In this document: positions 43,544 through 52,732 of the stretch, in pieces
How positions within the stretch are numbered: the first letter of the stretch is position 1
Layout of the letters: every line of letters begins with the position of its first letter
Assembly: GCF_003931565.1 (NCBI RefSeq)
Contig: NZ_RRYI01000004.1
Coordinates: 310,001-374,000 of the forward strand
DNA: 64,000 nt
DNA from: Caulobacter sp. 602-1
GTDB lineage: Bacteria; Pseudomonadota; Alphaproteobacteria; Caulobacterales; Caulobacteraceae
Direction: 5' to 3'
The notes under the pieces: model-generated
Database searches by the model: none
What the model saw: only the letters and a program-made list of their open reading frames with translations
What the model was told of the DNA's origin: nothing
Translations under genes and position numbers: made by a program

Positions 43544-46141
43544 TCACCACGACTTGCGCAGTTCGAGCGAGACATAGCGGCCCCGCGGATCGGCGTTGGC
43601 CGCGTCATACTGGACGCCCTTGGTCATCACGTTGCTGGCGTTAACGTACGGCGGCTCGCGGTCGAAGAGGTTGATCGCCGACAGAGTGACGCTCACGCCA
43701 TGCAAAAGCGCGTCCCGGGCCGCGTCCGGCCTAAAGCCGATCACAATGTCCGCCGTGGTCCAGGCCTTGACCCGTTCGGTGGGGATCACGAAGCTGTTGT
43801 GATAGGGGCCGACGTGGTTGATCAGCCCGTTCACCCACCACGCGCCGCGCGTCCAGCGAAGATTGCCCTGCAGCCGTAAGCGATTGGGCTCGCCCAGATT
43901 GTTCAGAACGTCCTGCGGGTCCGAGCCCTTGGCCAGGCGAGAGGTGATCTTGAGGATGTAGGTCGCGTTGAGGCCTAGATCGTAGGCGTCGGCGCCCCGC
44001 GCGAAGCGATAGGTCGCCGAGCCGTCCAGCCCCCTCTGTCGGACCAAGGCCGCGTTGAGCGTGCTGGCGCGGTAGAGGTAGCGCACGCCGGCGCCGGTGG
44101 TGCCTCCGTAGTCATAGAGCCGAAGGCCATCGGCCTCGCGCGTCTTCCAATAGGCGATCGCCGCGGCGTCGTTTGCGAACCTGCTGATCAGGGCGCCGTA
44201 GGTGCTGGGGTGGAGGAGGGCGGTGGTGTCGAACGGCGGGGTGACGATGCGGTTTCGGTAGTCGACGTCATAATAGTTGAACTGCAGGCGCGCGCCGGGC
44301 AGCCGCTGGCTCTGATAGTCGAGGCCAAGACTGAGGGTGTCGGCCGTCTCTGGCCCAAGGTCGGCGCTCTGGCCCTGTTCGATGAAGATCGGGATCGTGC
44401 CGGGGCCATTGGGGTTGGTGAAGGGATAGCTGGCGAGCAGCAGGCCAGAGCCCTGGTTGAGCACCTCATCGGCGGCCGGCGCGCGGAAGGACGTGCCCCA
44501 CGCCCCGCGCACCGCCAGGCCCTTCGCGGGCTCCCAGCGCAGGCCGATCCTGGGATTGGTCGTCCCGCCAAACGCCGAGTAGCGGTCGTAGCGAATGGCG
44601 GCGGATAGATCGAGGGATCGCACGAGCGGCAGGGCGTTGGCGTCCCCTACCAGCGGCGCGGCGAGCTCGGCATAGACCGCTCGCACGGTGCGGTTCATGG
44701 CCCGCAGGCGGCTCGTCGGGACGGTGGAATAGGGCAGGAGGCTTCGGAACTCCTCTTGCCGGTAGCCCGCGCCGACGGCCAGCCGAACGGTTCCGGCCGG
44801 CAGGTCGAACAGCGGGCCATCGAAGTTCAGGTCGACCGACCTGACGTCCTGCACGTTCTTGATGGAAACCTCGCCCAGGGTGTAGCCGACGCGCGGCGGC
44901 GTGAGCACCGAGTTGCGTTTCCAGAGCACCTGTTTGCTGAGCGTGCCCGAGAGATCACCGCGCCAAGCGCCAAACTCGGCGCGCACCCCGGCATGGACGT
45001 TGGTGTTCTCGATCCTGGCCTTGTTGACGTCGCGCGAGGTCGGGCCAAACGTGATCTGACGCCATTGAAGATTTTGCCCCGCCAACACGTCGCCATAGAC
45101 CGTCACCCGATCGGTCAGGTCCTGATGGGCGCTGACGATCGCGGTGAGCTTCTGATAGGTCGGCATGATGTCGGTGGGGCTGGGCGAGGCTTGGGTGAAG
45201 CTGCGCTCGGTCACCGACAGGCGATGCTGATGCTCGTATTGCAGATTGGCCATCGCCGCGCCGCCCGACCAGCTCGCGCCGACCAGCTGGCTGATCGTCT
45301 GCTGGCGCAATCCTCCGTTGGTCACCGATCCGATGCGGGCCGAGGTCTCCGCGCCCTCGTAATCCTTGCGCAGGATCAGGTTCACCACCCCGCCCACGGC
45401 GTCGGCGCCGTAGATCGAGGAGGCGCCGTCCGTCAGCACGTCGATCCGGTCGACCGCCGCGAGGGGAACCGCCGAGATGTCGACGAAGGCGCCGAAGGCC
45501 GAGGGGGCCATCCGGTGGCCATCGAGCAGCACCAGGGTGGCCTTGTTGCCCAGGCCACGCAGGTTCACGCCGCTGGCGGCTTCGTTGTTGGTGTTGCGCA
45601 ACGCGCCCGAGCCCAGCACGCCATCCTGGCTCGCACCGCTCGGCCCACCGATGAAGTTCTGCGGCAGGGTCCGCATGAAGTCCTGCACGGTGCCGGCGCC
45701 CGTGGCCGCGATCGCGCCTCGGTCAAACACCAGAACCGGACTGGTGGGGTTCTTCAGGCCCCGAATATTGGAGCCCGTCACGACGATTTCGCTGACGGCT
45801 TCGGGCTCAGCGGCGGCCGCGACGACCGCCGTTTGGGCCTGGGGGCGCGACACCACGAGCGCTCCGGAGCGATCCTTCGTTACGGTCAAGCCGGCGGCTT
45901 CGGCCAGTCTGCGCAGGCCGTCCTCTGGCGTGTAGGCTCCCTTTAGCCCGGCCGTCTTCAAGCCCGCCACGTCCTGCGGACGATAGATCAAAGGCGTGCC
46001 GCTGGCGCGGGCGAAGGCGTCCAGCCCCGCCGACATCTCGCCGGCCGGCACGTTGAAGGTGGTGGTCTGCGCCCAGGCCGCGCTGGTCAGCGCCATGGCC
46101 GCCGCGCCCGCGATGAGCGCCGTCTTAAGTCCCCGATGCAT
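43544..46141 (-). CDS. TonB-dependent transducer (STN domain) of isopeptidase locus 1
   Basis: An 865-residue receptor with a signal peptide, then an STN signalling domain (TFNVPAGEMSAGLDAFARAS to about residue 85) that contacts FecR, a long Ala/Val linker, the plug (VSEIVVTGSNIRGLKNPTSP; GVNLRGLGNKATLVLLDGHR; GASSIYGADAVGGVVNLI) and a barrel ending in an aromatic residue (SLELRKSW). The start at 46141 is set by GAGGGGG a few bases upstream. It would import the peptide substrate and report it to the FecR-FecI pair encoded divergently. The plug is of the subgroup seen with lasso-peptide isopeptidases. Confidence 0.93.
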   Translation of the reverse strand: MHRGLKTALIAGAAAMALTSAAWAQTTTFNVPAGEMSAGLDAFARASGTPLIYRPQDVAGLKTAGLKGAYTPEDGLRRLAEAAGLTVTKDRSGALVVSRPQAQTAVVAAAAEPEAVSEIVVTGSNIRGLKNPTSPVLVFDRGAIAATGAGTVQDFMRTLPQNFIGGPSGASQDGVLGSGALRNTNNEAASGVNLRGLGNKATLVLLDGHRMAPSAFGAFVDISAVPLAAVDRIDVLTDGASSIYGADAVGGVVNLILRKDYEGAETSARIGSVTNGGLRQQTISQLVGASWSGGAAMANLQYEHQHRLSVTERSFTQASPSPTDIMPTYQKLTAIVSAHQDLTDRVTVYGDVLAGQNLQWRQITFGPTSRDVNKARIENTNVHAGVRAEFGAWRGDLSGTLSKQVLWKRNSVLTPPRVGYTLGEVSIKNVQDVRSVDLNFDGPLFDLPAGTVRLAVGAGYRQEEFRSLLPYSTVPTSRLRAMNRTVRAVYAELAAPLVGDANALPLVRSLDLSAAIRYDRYSAFGGTTNPRIGLRWEPAKGLAVRGAWGTSFRAPAADEVLNQGSGLLLASYPFTNPNGPGTIPIFIEQGQSADLGPETADTLSLGLDYQSQRLPGARLQFNYYDVDYRNRIVTPPFDTTALLHPSTYGALISRFANDAAAIAYWKTREADGLRLYDYGGTTGAGVRYLYRASTLNAALVRQRGLDGSATYRFARGADAYDLGLNATYILKITSRLAKGSDPQDVLNNLGEPNRLRLQGNLRWTRGAWWVNGLINHVGPYHNSFVIPTERVKAWTTADIVIGFRPDAARDALLHGVSVTLSAINLFDREPPYVNASNVMTKGVQYDAANADPRGRYVSLELRKSW

Positions 46142-46263
46142 TCGGTCCCCCTCTGATACGGCCTCCCATGGCCGCATCGAGCTGAGACGAGCCGATCACG
46201 CGAACTGGTAACGGAAAAATTCTGTTCGGGGTTTGCGGGGCCCTGTCGTCTTAATCCCCTAGC

Positions 46264-46839
46264 ATGAACACGGATGCGGCGATCAAAGCTTGGTTTCAGC
46301 GCGAGGTCCTGCCTCTCGCGCCAGGGCTGACGCGCTTCATTCGCCGCAAGTGGCCCAATGAATCCGACGTCGCCGACCTGCGTCAGGAAGTGTTCGCCCG
46401 CGTCTATCTCGCCGCGCGCGACGCCTTGCCCGTCCAAGCCAAGGCGTTCGTCTACGCGGTGGCGCGCAATCACATGATCGACATCGCCAAGAGCGCCCAT
46501 GTCGTGTCCATGCGCCACGTGACCGATCTGGAGAGTGCGCCGGTTCCGGCCGATTACATAACCCCCGACCGGACCTTGCTGGCGCGCGACGAGCTGCGGC
46601 GGCTGGAGCAGGGGCTTGGCCGCCTGCCGCCCCGCTGCCGCGAGGTGGTCTATTTGCGCAAGGTCGAGGGTCTTTCCACCCGCGAGGTCGCCGAGAAGCT
46701 CGGCGTCACCGTCAATACCGTGGAGCAGCAGACGCTCTATGGCATTCGCGCCCTCAACGACTTCATGCGCGGCGGGTCGGGCAAGATCCAGCGCGCCGCC
46801 TCGGTCACGACGATCAGCCCCAAGGTGGTTCGCCGATGA
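46264..46839 (+). CDS. ECF sigma factor, FecI-like, locus 1
   Basis: A 191-residue extracytoplasmic-function sigma factor. Region 2 is visible in ESDVADLRQEVFARVYLAAR and AFVYAVARNHMIDIAK, and region 4 in LPPRCREVVYLRKVEGLSTR with EVAEKLGVTVNTVEQQ. It overlaps the fecR-like gene by four bases (ATGA). By analogy with FecIR it is released when the receptor binds its ligand and then transcribes the divergent receptor and isopeptidase genes. The 122-bp intergenic region between them must contain both promoters; no confident -35/-10 pair was picked. Confidence 0.93.
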   Translation: MNTDAAIKAWFQREVLPLAPGLTRFIRRKWPNESDVADLRQEVFARVYLAARDALPVQAKAFVYAVARNHMIDIAKSAHVVSMRHVTDLESAPVPADYITPDRTLLARDELRRLEQGLGRLPPRCREVVYLRKVEGLSTREVAEKLGVTVNTVEQQTLYGIRALNDFMRGGSGKIQRAASVTTISPKVVRR

Positions 46840-47735
46840 GCCAGGCCGGCGAGATCGAAGAGGCCGCGGCCCTCTGGGTCATGCGGCGCGAGGAGCCCGA
46901 CTGGGGGCTCGAGGACGAGGCCCGGCTGCAGGCCTGGCTGGCCCTCGACCCAAGGCATAAGGTGGCCTTCTGGGAGCTGGAGCACAGTTGGGGTCAAGTG
47001 GGGCGACTGCGGCGACATTCCACCCGGCATTGGCCCTTGGCCGCCGCGGGGGCTTTGCTCGCCGCCAGCCTTGTGCTGGTGATCGCGGGGCCGGCCTCTT
47101 TGGCCCTGAGCGTCCAGACCTATAGCACCGACAAGGGCGGACGGCAGACCACGCCGCTGAAGGACGGCAGCAAGCTTGATCTGGACACCGCCACGCGCCT
47201 GCGCGCCAAGATCGGCGCGGAGCGGCGCGAGGTCTGGCTCGAGACCGGCCAGGTCTATTTCGACGTCGCTCACGACGCCTCGCGTCCCTTCGTGGTGCAT
47301 GCGGGGCCTAAGACCATCACCGTGCTTGGCACCAAGTTCTCGGTTCGCCGCGACGGCGAGCGGGTCGAGGTGGCGGTGGTCGAGGGGCGGGTTCGCGTGG
47401 ACGGGGCGATCGCGTTGCCGGGCGACATCATGCTCAGCGAAGGTGAGCAGACCCGCTTGTCTTTGAACGCTCCGCAGAAGGTCGCCAACGACTTGGCCTG
47501 GCGCGACGGCATGCTGGCGTTCGATCACGCGACCCTGGCCGACGCGGCGGCCGAGTTCAATCGCTACAATCAGCGTCAACTGGTCGTCGAGGGAGCGAGC
47601 ACGGCCGCCATGCAGGTCAGCGGCCGCTTCAGGGCGGACGAACCTGAGGCGTTTGGGCGCATCATGAACGAGGTCTTCCACCTCGCTCTACGGCAGGAGG
47701 AAGACAGGATCGTCATCTCCGCCTCGCCGCGCTGA
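46836..47735 (+). CDS. FecR-like anti-sigma/transmembrane signal protein, locus 1
   Basis: A 299-residue inner-membrane protein. The cytoplasmic N-terminus carries the FecR_N/DUF4880 helix bundle (EEAAALWVMRREEPDWGLED; AWLALDPRHKVAFWELEHSW). One transmembrane helix lies at about residues 66-86. The periplasmic FecR domain has LKDGSKLDLDTATRLRAKIG, EVWLETGQVYFDVAHD and VLGTKFSVRRDGERV, and the C-terminal region is STN-like. It links the outer-membrane receptor to the FecI-like sigma factor. Confidence 0.93.
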   Translation: MSQAGEIEEAAALWVMRREEPDWGLEDEARLQAWLALDPRHKVAFWELEHSWGQVGRLRRHSTRHWPLAAAGALLAASLVLVIAGPASLALSVQTYSTDKGGRQTTPLKDGSKLDLDTATRLRAKIGAERREVWLETGQVYFDVAHDASRPFVVHAGPKTITVLGTKFSVRRDGERVEVAVVEGRVRVDGAIALPGDIMLSEGEQTRLSLNAPQKVANDLAWRDGMLAFDHATLADAAAEFNRYNQRQLVVEGASTAAMQVSGRFRADEPEAFGRIMNEVFHLALRQEEDRIVISASPR

Positions 47736-47868
47736 CGCAGCGGGCGCCTATCTCCGGCATAAGGACGAATTATTGGTGTCCCTCGGAGTGTGGCCGCTCC
47801 CGACCGGATCCATTCGCAGAGCGAGAGACCGTAGCCTTTTGGCTACATCTCAACCCCGCGCCTTGAAC

Positions 47869-47919
47869 GCTGAATGTCCGCTTGCTGGAGGCGCGCCAAC
47901 GGCAGCAACTTGCGTGGCC
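47869..47919 (+). repeat. REP-like dispersed element, copy 7
   Basis: CTGAATGTCCGCTTGCTGG is followed by GCGCGCCAAC GGCAGCAA, with a decayed second arm. It lies exactly between the two FecIR/receptor/peptidase loci. Confidence 0.65.
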
Positions 47920-47969
47920 TCGACTAAGACGCGGAAATATCAATCGGCTAGGACGGATAGGACAAGGAG

Positions 47970-48104
47970 CTAACGCCTCCTGCGGCCCGCGAAGACAGCA
48001 ATGAGTCCTCCGCTGATCGCCACGAAGATCGCGAGCCAGCTGGCGGGTGCGAATTCTGACATCGGAGGCTCCAGCGCAGGTGGCGGGAAGGTGCGGCTTT
48101 CCAT
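47970..48104 (-). CDS. Candidate small single-pass membrane peptide
   Basis: A 44-codon frame whose C-terminal part reads SEFAPASWLAIFVAISGG followed by a hydrophobic run and four arginines before the stop. This gives one transmembrane helix with a basic end, a layout reminiscent of bacterial C-terminal sorting tails (Trp/Pro, helix, Arg cluster). A later ATG at 48062, with GGAG upstream, would give 30 residues. A stop lies a short way upstream in frame, so it is either a tiny protein or the surviving tail of a larger, decayed gene. No family was recognised and expression is unproven. Confidence 0.3.
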   Translation of the reverse strand: MESRTFPPPALEPPMSEFAPASWLAIFVAISGGLIAVFAGRRRR

Positions 48105-48409
48105 CTCACTACGCAAGAGTAGAGGCCGCCCGGCGCCCCCGACGCCGGGGAGGGCGCTCCCTTTCGGTCAAGCGACTCTGTCAGACCAGGAGGGCTGTGG
48201 GCGGTGCGACCTTATTGGCCGCTCCGGCCGGCGTCTGCCGACGTCGGGCGAGAGCTTGTTTTCCGCAATGCCGTCGAACGAGATTTCCGGACTGCGGCAA
48301 GAAGGTCGCGAAACCCGGCTCAAACCGGCCGTTTGCCGTCTCGGATTGGAAAATCGGCTGTTTACTCTGGATGATCGCTTCTCCGCCGCCGACCCAGTGT
48401 CGTAACCTT

Positions 48410-48424
48410 CGCCTCCTGGAGGCG
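48410..48424 (+). promoter_or_regulatory. Palindrome enclosing the ribosome site of the second fecI gene
   Basis: CGCCTCC and GGAGGCG form a perfect inverted repeat around a single T and end two bases before the ATG. The GGAGG ribosome site is thus inside the repeat. It could limit translation by local pairing or serve as a protein-binding site; neither is shown. Confidence 0.4.
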
Positions 48425-48426
48425 AG

Positions 48427-49056
48427 ATGACCGGAGCGCCCAAGAACGGCGATACCGACGTGGAGGCGAGGGGGCGAGCTGACCGCGCGACGGTTTATCG
48501 TGAACGCGCCCAATGGATCGCTCGCCACGTTCTGCCGCACGAACCTGAGTTGCGTCGCATGCTAACGCGAAGGGCTCCGGTCGGCTTCGAAGTCGATGAC
48601 ATCGTGCAGGAAATCTACGCTCGGCTAGCGGGACTGGCGTCGGTCGACCACATCCACAATCCACGCTCTTACATCTTTCGCATGGCCAGTGGCATCGCCA
48701 TGGATTTCATGCGGCGCCTCAAGGTCGTGCCGATCACAAACGTGGAGGATGTGGACGCTGCCGGCGCCGTCGACCAAGAGCCGAGTCCCGAGGTCGTCAC
48801 TGTAGCCCGTGATCAGCTGCGGCGTCTCGCCAGAGTCTTCGCGGCTCTTCCGCCCCGCGTGGCCGAGGTTTTCCGACTTCGTCGTGTGCAAGGGCTATCG
48901 CAACGCGAGGTCGCCGCGCGCCTTGGCATCACGGAGAGCACCGTCGAAAAGCATATGGCGCGAGGTGTCTATTTGATCGCCCAAGGCTTTGAGGTGGTGA
49001 ACACGACTGGTGAAAGCGTGTCGGTCGAGATGACTAGAAGGGGGCCTCGAGGTTGA
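48427..49056 (+). CDS. ECF sigma factor, FecI-like, locus 2
   Basis: A 209-residue ECF sigma factor. Region 2 reads FEVDDIVQEIYARLAGLA and NPRSYIFRMASGIAMDFMRR; region 4 reads LPPRVAEVFRLRRVQGLSQR with EVAARLGITESTVEKH. GGAGG at 48418-48422 lies four bases before the ATG, inside a palindrome. The fecR-like gene overlaps its stop (TTGA). It is only distantly similar to the sigma factor of locus 1, so the loci are not a recent duplication. Confidence 0.93.
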   Translation: MTGAPKNGDTDVEARGRADRATVYRERAQWIARHVLPHEPELRRMLTRRAPVGFEVDDIVQEIYARLAGLASVDHIHNPRSYIFRMASGIAMDFMRRLKVVPITNVEDVDAAGAVDQEPSPEVVTVARDQLRRLARVFAALPPRVAEVFRLRRVQGLSQREVAARLGITESTVEKHMARGVYLIAQGFEVVNTTGESVSVEMTRRGPRG

Positions 49057-50012
49057 GCCCGCATCATGTTCCGATGAGCCCTGACGATATCAACCAGATG
49101 GCTGCAGCCTGGGCCGCGCGCTCCGACCGCGGGCTCACCGCAGCCGAAGAAATCGCGTTGGAAGCTTGGTTGAACGCTGATCGGCGTCACGCCGGCGCCT
49201 ATCTTCGGATGAACGCGGTTATGGTCAGTGGGGAGGTGGCTGCGGCCGGCGCCGGGCCTGCGCCTTTGCGCCTGCCGAACCGTCGACAAGGCCTGCTTGC
49301 CGGCGCTGGACTGCTGGCCGCTTCAGTCGCCGCTGCTAGCGTTTTCGCAGCGTTCCGGCAACCGAAGCGGTTCAACACCGCCAAAGGGCAAAAACAGGTT
49401 GTCACGCTGGAAGACGGTTCGGTCGTGACCCTTAATACAGCCACCAGACTTGAGATCAGCTTCTCAAGGGATAGGCGACTCGTCCGTCTGGAAGATGGCG
49501 AGGCTCTGTTCGATGTCGCGAAGGATGAAACGCGGCCGTTCATCGTGCGGGCGGCCGATACCGACGTGCGCGCGGTTGGCACCAGCTTTACGGTAAGCCG
49601 CCTCGCAGGAAGTCCCATCGAAGTCTTGGTCCGCGAGGGCGTTGTCGAGGTGAAGAGGCCAAGGATCGCGACCAACGCGCCGATGCGGGTCGCCGCCAAC
49701 ACCCGCGCCGTGATCGCCGAGGCCTCCGCGACCCCTTTGATCGTCGCCAAGGTCGAGCCCGACCAGATCAGCCGTGAACTCGCCTGGCAGCAGGGACGAC
49801 TGGTCTTTGCAGGGGAAAGCCTTTCTGCCGCCGTCGCGCAGTTCGCGCGATATAGTGACACCCAGATCGTGGTCACCGATGCTGATCTGGCGGGCAGGGG
49901 GGTGGCGGGTGTCTTCGACGCTTCCGATCCCGTCGGCTTTGCCCAGGCCGTCGCGCTCAGCCTCAACGCGCATGCGGAAATCGGCCGTGACCAAGTGCGG
50001 ATCAGCCGCTGA
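49053..50012 (+). CDS. FecR-like anti-sigma/transmembrane signal protein, locus 2
   Basis: A 319-residue FecR-type protein with an N-terminal DUF4880 region (INQMAAAWAARSDRGLTAAE; LNADRRHAGAYLRMNAVM), a transmembrane helix around residue 80-100 (GLLAGAGLLAASVAAASVFA) and a periplasmic FecR domain (LEDGSVVTLNTATRLEISFS; RLVRLEDGEALFDVAKDETR; VGTSFTVSRL). The best start is TTG at 49053, overlapping the sigma factor stop and preceded by AAGGGGG; an ATG at 49074 without a ribosome site would drop seven residues. The receptor gene follows after 122 bp. Confidence 0.92.
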   Translation: MSPHHVPMSPDDINQMAAAWAARSDRGLTAAEEIALEAWLNADRRHAGAYLRMNAVMVSGEVAAAGAGPAPLRLPNRRQGLLAGAGLLAASVAAASVFAAFRQPKRFNTAKGQKQVVTLEDGSVVTLNTATRLEISFSRDRRLVRLEDGEALFDVAKDETRPFIVRAADTDVRAVGTSFTVSRLAGSPIEVLVREGVVEVKRPRIATNAPMRVAANTRAVIAEASATPLIVAKVEPDQISRELAWQQGRLVFAGESLSAAVAQFARYSDTQIVVTDADLAGRGVAGVFDASDPVGFAQAVALSLNAHAEIGRDQVRISR

Positions 50013-50134
50013 GTGCGGGAAACAGCCAACTGCGGAATTTGTAGAGTTTTTGCGACAAGAGCGTGGTGGATTTGCGAACCTGGCTCGACTTCATCCCTGA
50101 GGGCCCACGGGAGGCCCGTCCTGGGGACATCGAG

Positions 50135-52732
50135 ATGACCGCAAATTCGCGTAAAATCGGCCTGACTTATGGGGCTGGCGTTGTGGCGCTGCTTTTGGCC
50201 ACCAGTGCTTTCGCGCAACAGCGGACCTTCAATATCCCTGCTCAAGACGCCGCAAACGCCATCGCCCAATACGGGCTACAGGCGGGAGTGCAGATTACGG
50301 CCCCGACCGACGCTCTAAAGGGGGTCAAGACAACGGCCTTGAGCGGATCGCTCGACGCCCGTGAAGCCCTGCAGACCCTTTTGAAGGGCACCGGCCTCGT
50401 GGTGGCCAAGGACGATGGCCGCACCATCGTACTCCAAATGCGCCCCCAGTCGGTCGTCGCCGCTGAGGCTCAGGTCGTTGATGAGGTCGTCGTCACGGGC
50501 ACGCGCCTGCGCGGTGGAGCGATCATCTCGCAAGTGCAAACCCTAAACGCCAGCGATATGCGACGTAGGGGTTACGCCTCGGTTCAGGAAATAATCTCGA
50601 CCCTGCCAGCCAACGCCGGCGGCGACTACGATTCCGAAACGACCGGCTCGCGCGGTTCGTCGGGCGGCGGCTTCAACGACACCCTCAACAACCGGTCGCG
50701 ATCCGGGTCGGCCAATCTTCGGGGCTTGGGCGCCAGCGCGACCCTGGTCGCGCTTGACGGGCACCGTCTGCCCGTGGGTGGCAATGGCTACTCGATCGAT
50801 CTGTCCTTGATCCCCCTGGCCGCCGTCGAACGGCTCGAAGTCTTGCCGGACGGCGCGTCTTCCATCTATGGCGCGGACGCAATCGGCGGCGTGATCAATC
50901 TAATCAGCCGCAAGTCCGCCGACCAATGGGAAAGCTCGGCGCGCTACGCGGTTGCAAAAGGCTACGAAAAGGTTCAGGCGAGCCAGACGCTCGGCAAGTC
51001 CTGGGCGTCGGGTTCTCTGTTCGCCGCCTACCAGTACGACAGCACCACGTCCCTGGCTTACGGCGAGCGCGCCGCCACCCGGGTCATGCTGACCGGCGCG
51101 TCGCAGCTGAACGGCCTCATTCTGCCCGAGAGCCGTCAGAACTCGCTCTACGCGACGCTGCGCCAGAGCCTGTCGGATCGTCTCGACGCCACCGTAACAG
51201 CGCTCTACAGCCGCAGCATCTACGACGACACGATCATCAATGACGTCACCACCCTGTCTCGGTCGCGCAGCGACAACGAACAGGATATGCTGAGCGTCAA
51301 TCTTGACTACCGGCTGGGCGGAACCTGGAAGCTCAACACCTACGCCCAAGTGGCGAACGCCTACAGCAAGCCGACGCTCGGCCGGATCTCTCGTGTCGAC
51401 GGCGCGGCCGCGCCCCTGCTGGTCGACAACACCTACAAGGGCCGCGAAACCGCCCTGGAGGCCTCGCTCACGGGCGAGCTTCTGCAATTGCCAGGGGGCG
51501 GGGTGCAGACGGCGTTCGGGGCGGCGGTCCGGCGCGAGCGCAGGTCGTATCAAGGGTTCGGCGATGGCTTGCCCCTGTTCGACGCCGCGCGCGATATCCG
51601 GTCGGTCTATGCCGAAGCCGTCGCGCCGCTTGTGTCGGAGGCCATGGACGTTCCGGGCGTGCGGGCCCTCACCTTGGCGCCCTCGATACGCTACGATGAC
51701 TACTCGGACTTTGGTCACACCCTAAACCCGAAGATCGGGCTGGCCTGGTCGCCGATCGCAGATCTTCTCCTGCGCGGCGCCTATTCCACGTCCTTCCGCG
51801 CGCCCTCGCTGCGCGACCAGTTCGGGCGCGTCACCTCCGTCCTCGGCCGCCGCGTCACCAGCACGTCCATCCCGGGCGGGTTCGGCGTCGGCCTGTTCAT
51901 CAACGGCAATCCATTGCCGGGCCTCAAGCCTGAAACCTCGAAGAATTACACCACGGGCTTCGACTACACGCCCGCCTGGGCCCATGGCCTTAAGGTCTCG
52001 GCGGGCTATTTCCGCGTGGATTTCACGAACCGTCTTGGTCGGCCAAACCAGACCGTGGCCAACACCGACAACCTCGATGCGGCCGACGTGCAGCCGTTCA
52101 TTCGCCGCAACCCCACGCTCGCTGAAGTCCAGGCCGTCCTGGCCCTCACGCCGACGTTCGGTAATCTCAGCGGCCTTCCGTTCGATCCGACCCGCGTCTT
52201 CTCGATCTTCGACAATCGCACGATCAACCTCGCCACCTTCAAGACAGACGGCCTGGACGTGGACGTGAACTACAGCCGCGACACCCGCCTGGGCCGCGTC
52301 TACCTTGCCAGTCAGAGCACCATCACCCTGAGCTACGACGTCCAGACCCGCCCCGGCGGACCGGTCCGCAGCTACGAGGGACAGGTCTACTTCCGCCCGC
52401 GCTTGCGCGAGCGTCTAAGCGTGGACCTGCTGCATGGCGCTTGGCGTGGGGGTCTGGCCATGAGCTATCGCAGCGGTCTGGATGATCTCCGGTCGCCGGC
52501 GAGGCCCAGACGGGAAGCGTCATGGACCACCTTCGACGGCAACCTGTCGACGGACCTCACCTCGGTCGCCCCGATCTTGCAGGGTGTGTCGGTGGAACTC
52601 TCGATCACCAACCTGTTCGATAAGCTTGCGCCTTATCTGCTCCCGGCCACGAGCACCGAACCAGCCTATGACGCCGCCAACGGCTCCATCCTGGGCCGAA
52701 TGATGCAAATCCGCCTGGTGAAGCGATGGTAG
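50135..52732 (+). CDS. TonB-dependent transducer (STN domain) of isopeptidase locus 2
   Basis: An 865-residue receptor with a signal peptide (GVVALLLATSAFAQ), an STN domain (RTFNIPAQDAANAIAQYGLQ to about residue 95), the plug (VDEVVVTGTRLRGGAIISQV; SANLRGLGASATLVALDGHR; GASSIYGADAIGGVINLI) and a barrel ending GRMMQIRLVKRW. GGGGA upstream of 50135 decides the start, discarding 24 open-frame residues. It belongs to the same subgroup as the locus 1 receptor but is well diverged from it. The peptidase gene begins within its last codons. Confidence 0.93.
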   Translation: MTANSRKIGLTYGAGVVALLLATSAFAQQRTFNIPAQDAANAIAQYGLQAGVQITAPTDALKGVKTTALSGSLDAREALQTLLKGTGLVVAKDDGRTIVLQMRPQSVVAAEAQVVDEVVVTGTRLRGGAIISQVQTLNASDMRRRGYASVQEIISTLPANAGGDYDSETTGSRGSSGGGFNDTLNNRSRSGSANLRGLGASATLVALDGHRLPVGGNGYSIDLSLIPLAAVERLEVLPDGASSIYGADAIGGVINLISRKSADQWESSARYAVAKGYEKVQASQTLGKSWASGSLFAAYQYDSTTSLAYGERAATRVMLTGASQLNGLILPESRQNSLYATLRQSLSDRLDATVTALYSRSIYDDTIINDVTTLSRSRSDNEQDMLSVNLDYRLGGTWKLNTYAQVANAYSKPTLGRISRVDGAAAPLLVDNTYKGRETALEASLTGELLQLPGGGVQTAFGAAVRRERRSYQGFGDGLPLFDAARDIRSVYAEAVAPLVSEAMDVPGVRALTLAPSIRYDDYSDFGHTLNPKIGLAWSPIADLLLRGAYSTSFRAPSLRDQFGRVTSVLGRRVTSTSIPGGFGVGLFINGNPLPGLKPETSKNYTTGFDYTPAWAHGLKVSAGYFRVDFTNRLGRPNQTVANTDNLDAADVQPFIRRNPTLAEVQAVLALTPTFGNLSGLPFDPTRVFSIFDNRTINLATFKTDGLDVDVNYSRDTRLGRVYLASQSTITLSYDVQTRPGGPVRSYEGQVYFRPRLRERLSVDLLHGAWRGGLAMSYRSGLDDLRSPARPRREASWTTFDGNLSTDLTSVAPILQGVSVELSITNLFDKLAPYLLPATSTEPAYDAANGSILGRMMQIRLVKRW

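Larger units (their letters stand above)
47736..48426. other. 691-bp gap between isopeptidase loci 1 and 2
   Basis: It contains one REP-like element (47869-47919), one candidate 44-codon minus-strand gene (47970-48104) and, at its right end, the fecI promoter/leader of locus 2. It was read on both strands for a lasso precursor (leader with Thr at the penultimate position, then Gly) and none was found. Confidence 0.5.

Noticed and set aside
47736..48426. Possible lasso-peptide precursor gene between the two isopeptidase loci
   Set aside because: No short frame with a leader ending Thr-x and a core starting Gly with an Asp/Glu at position 7-9 was found on either strand; the only short frame is the membrane peptide at 47970.
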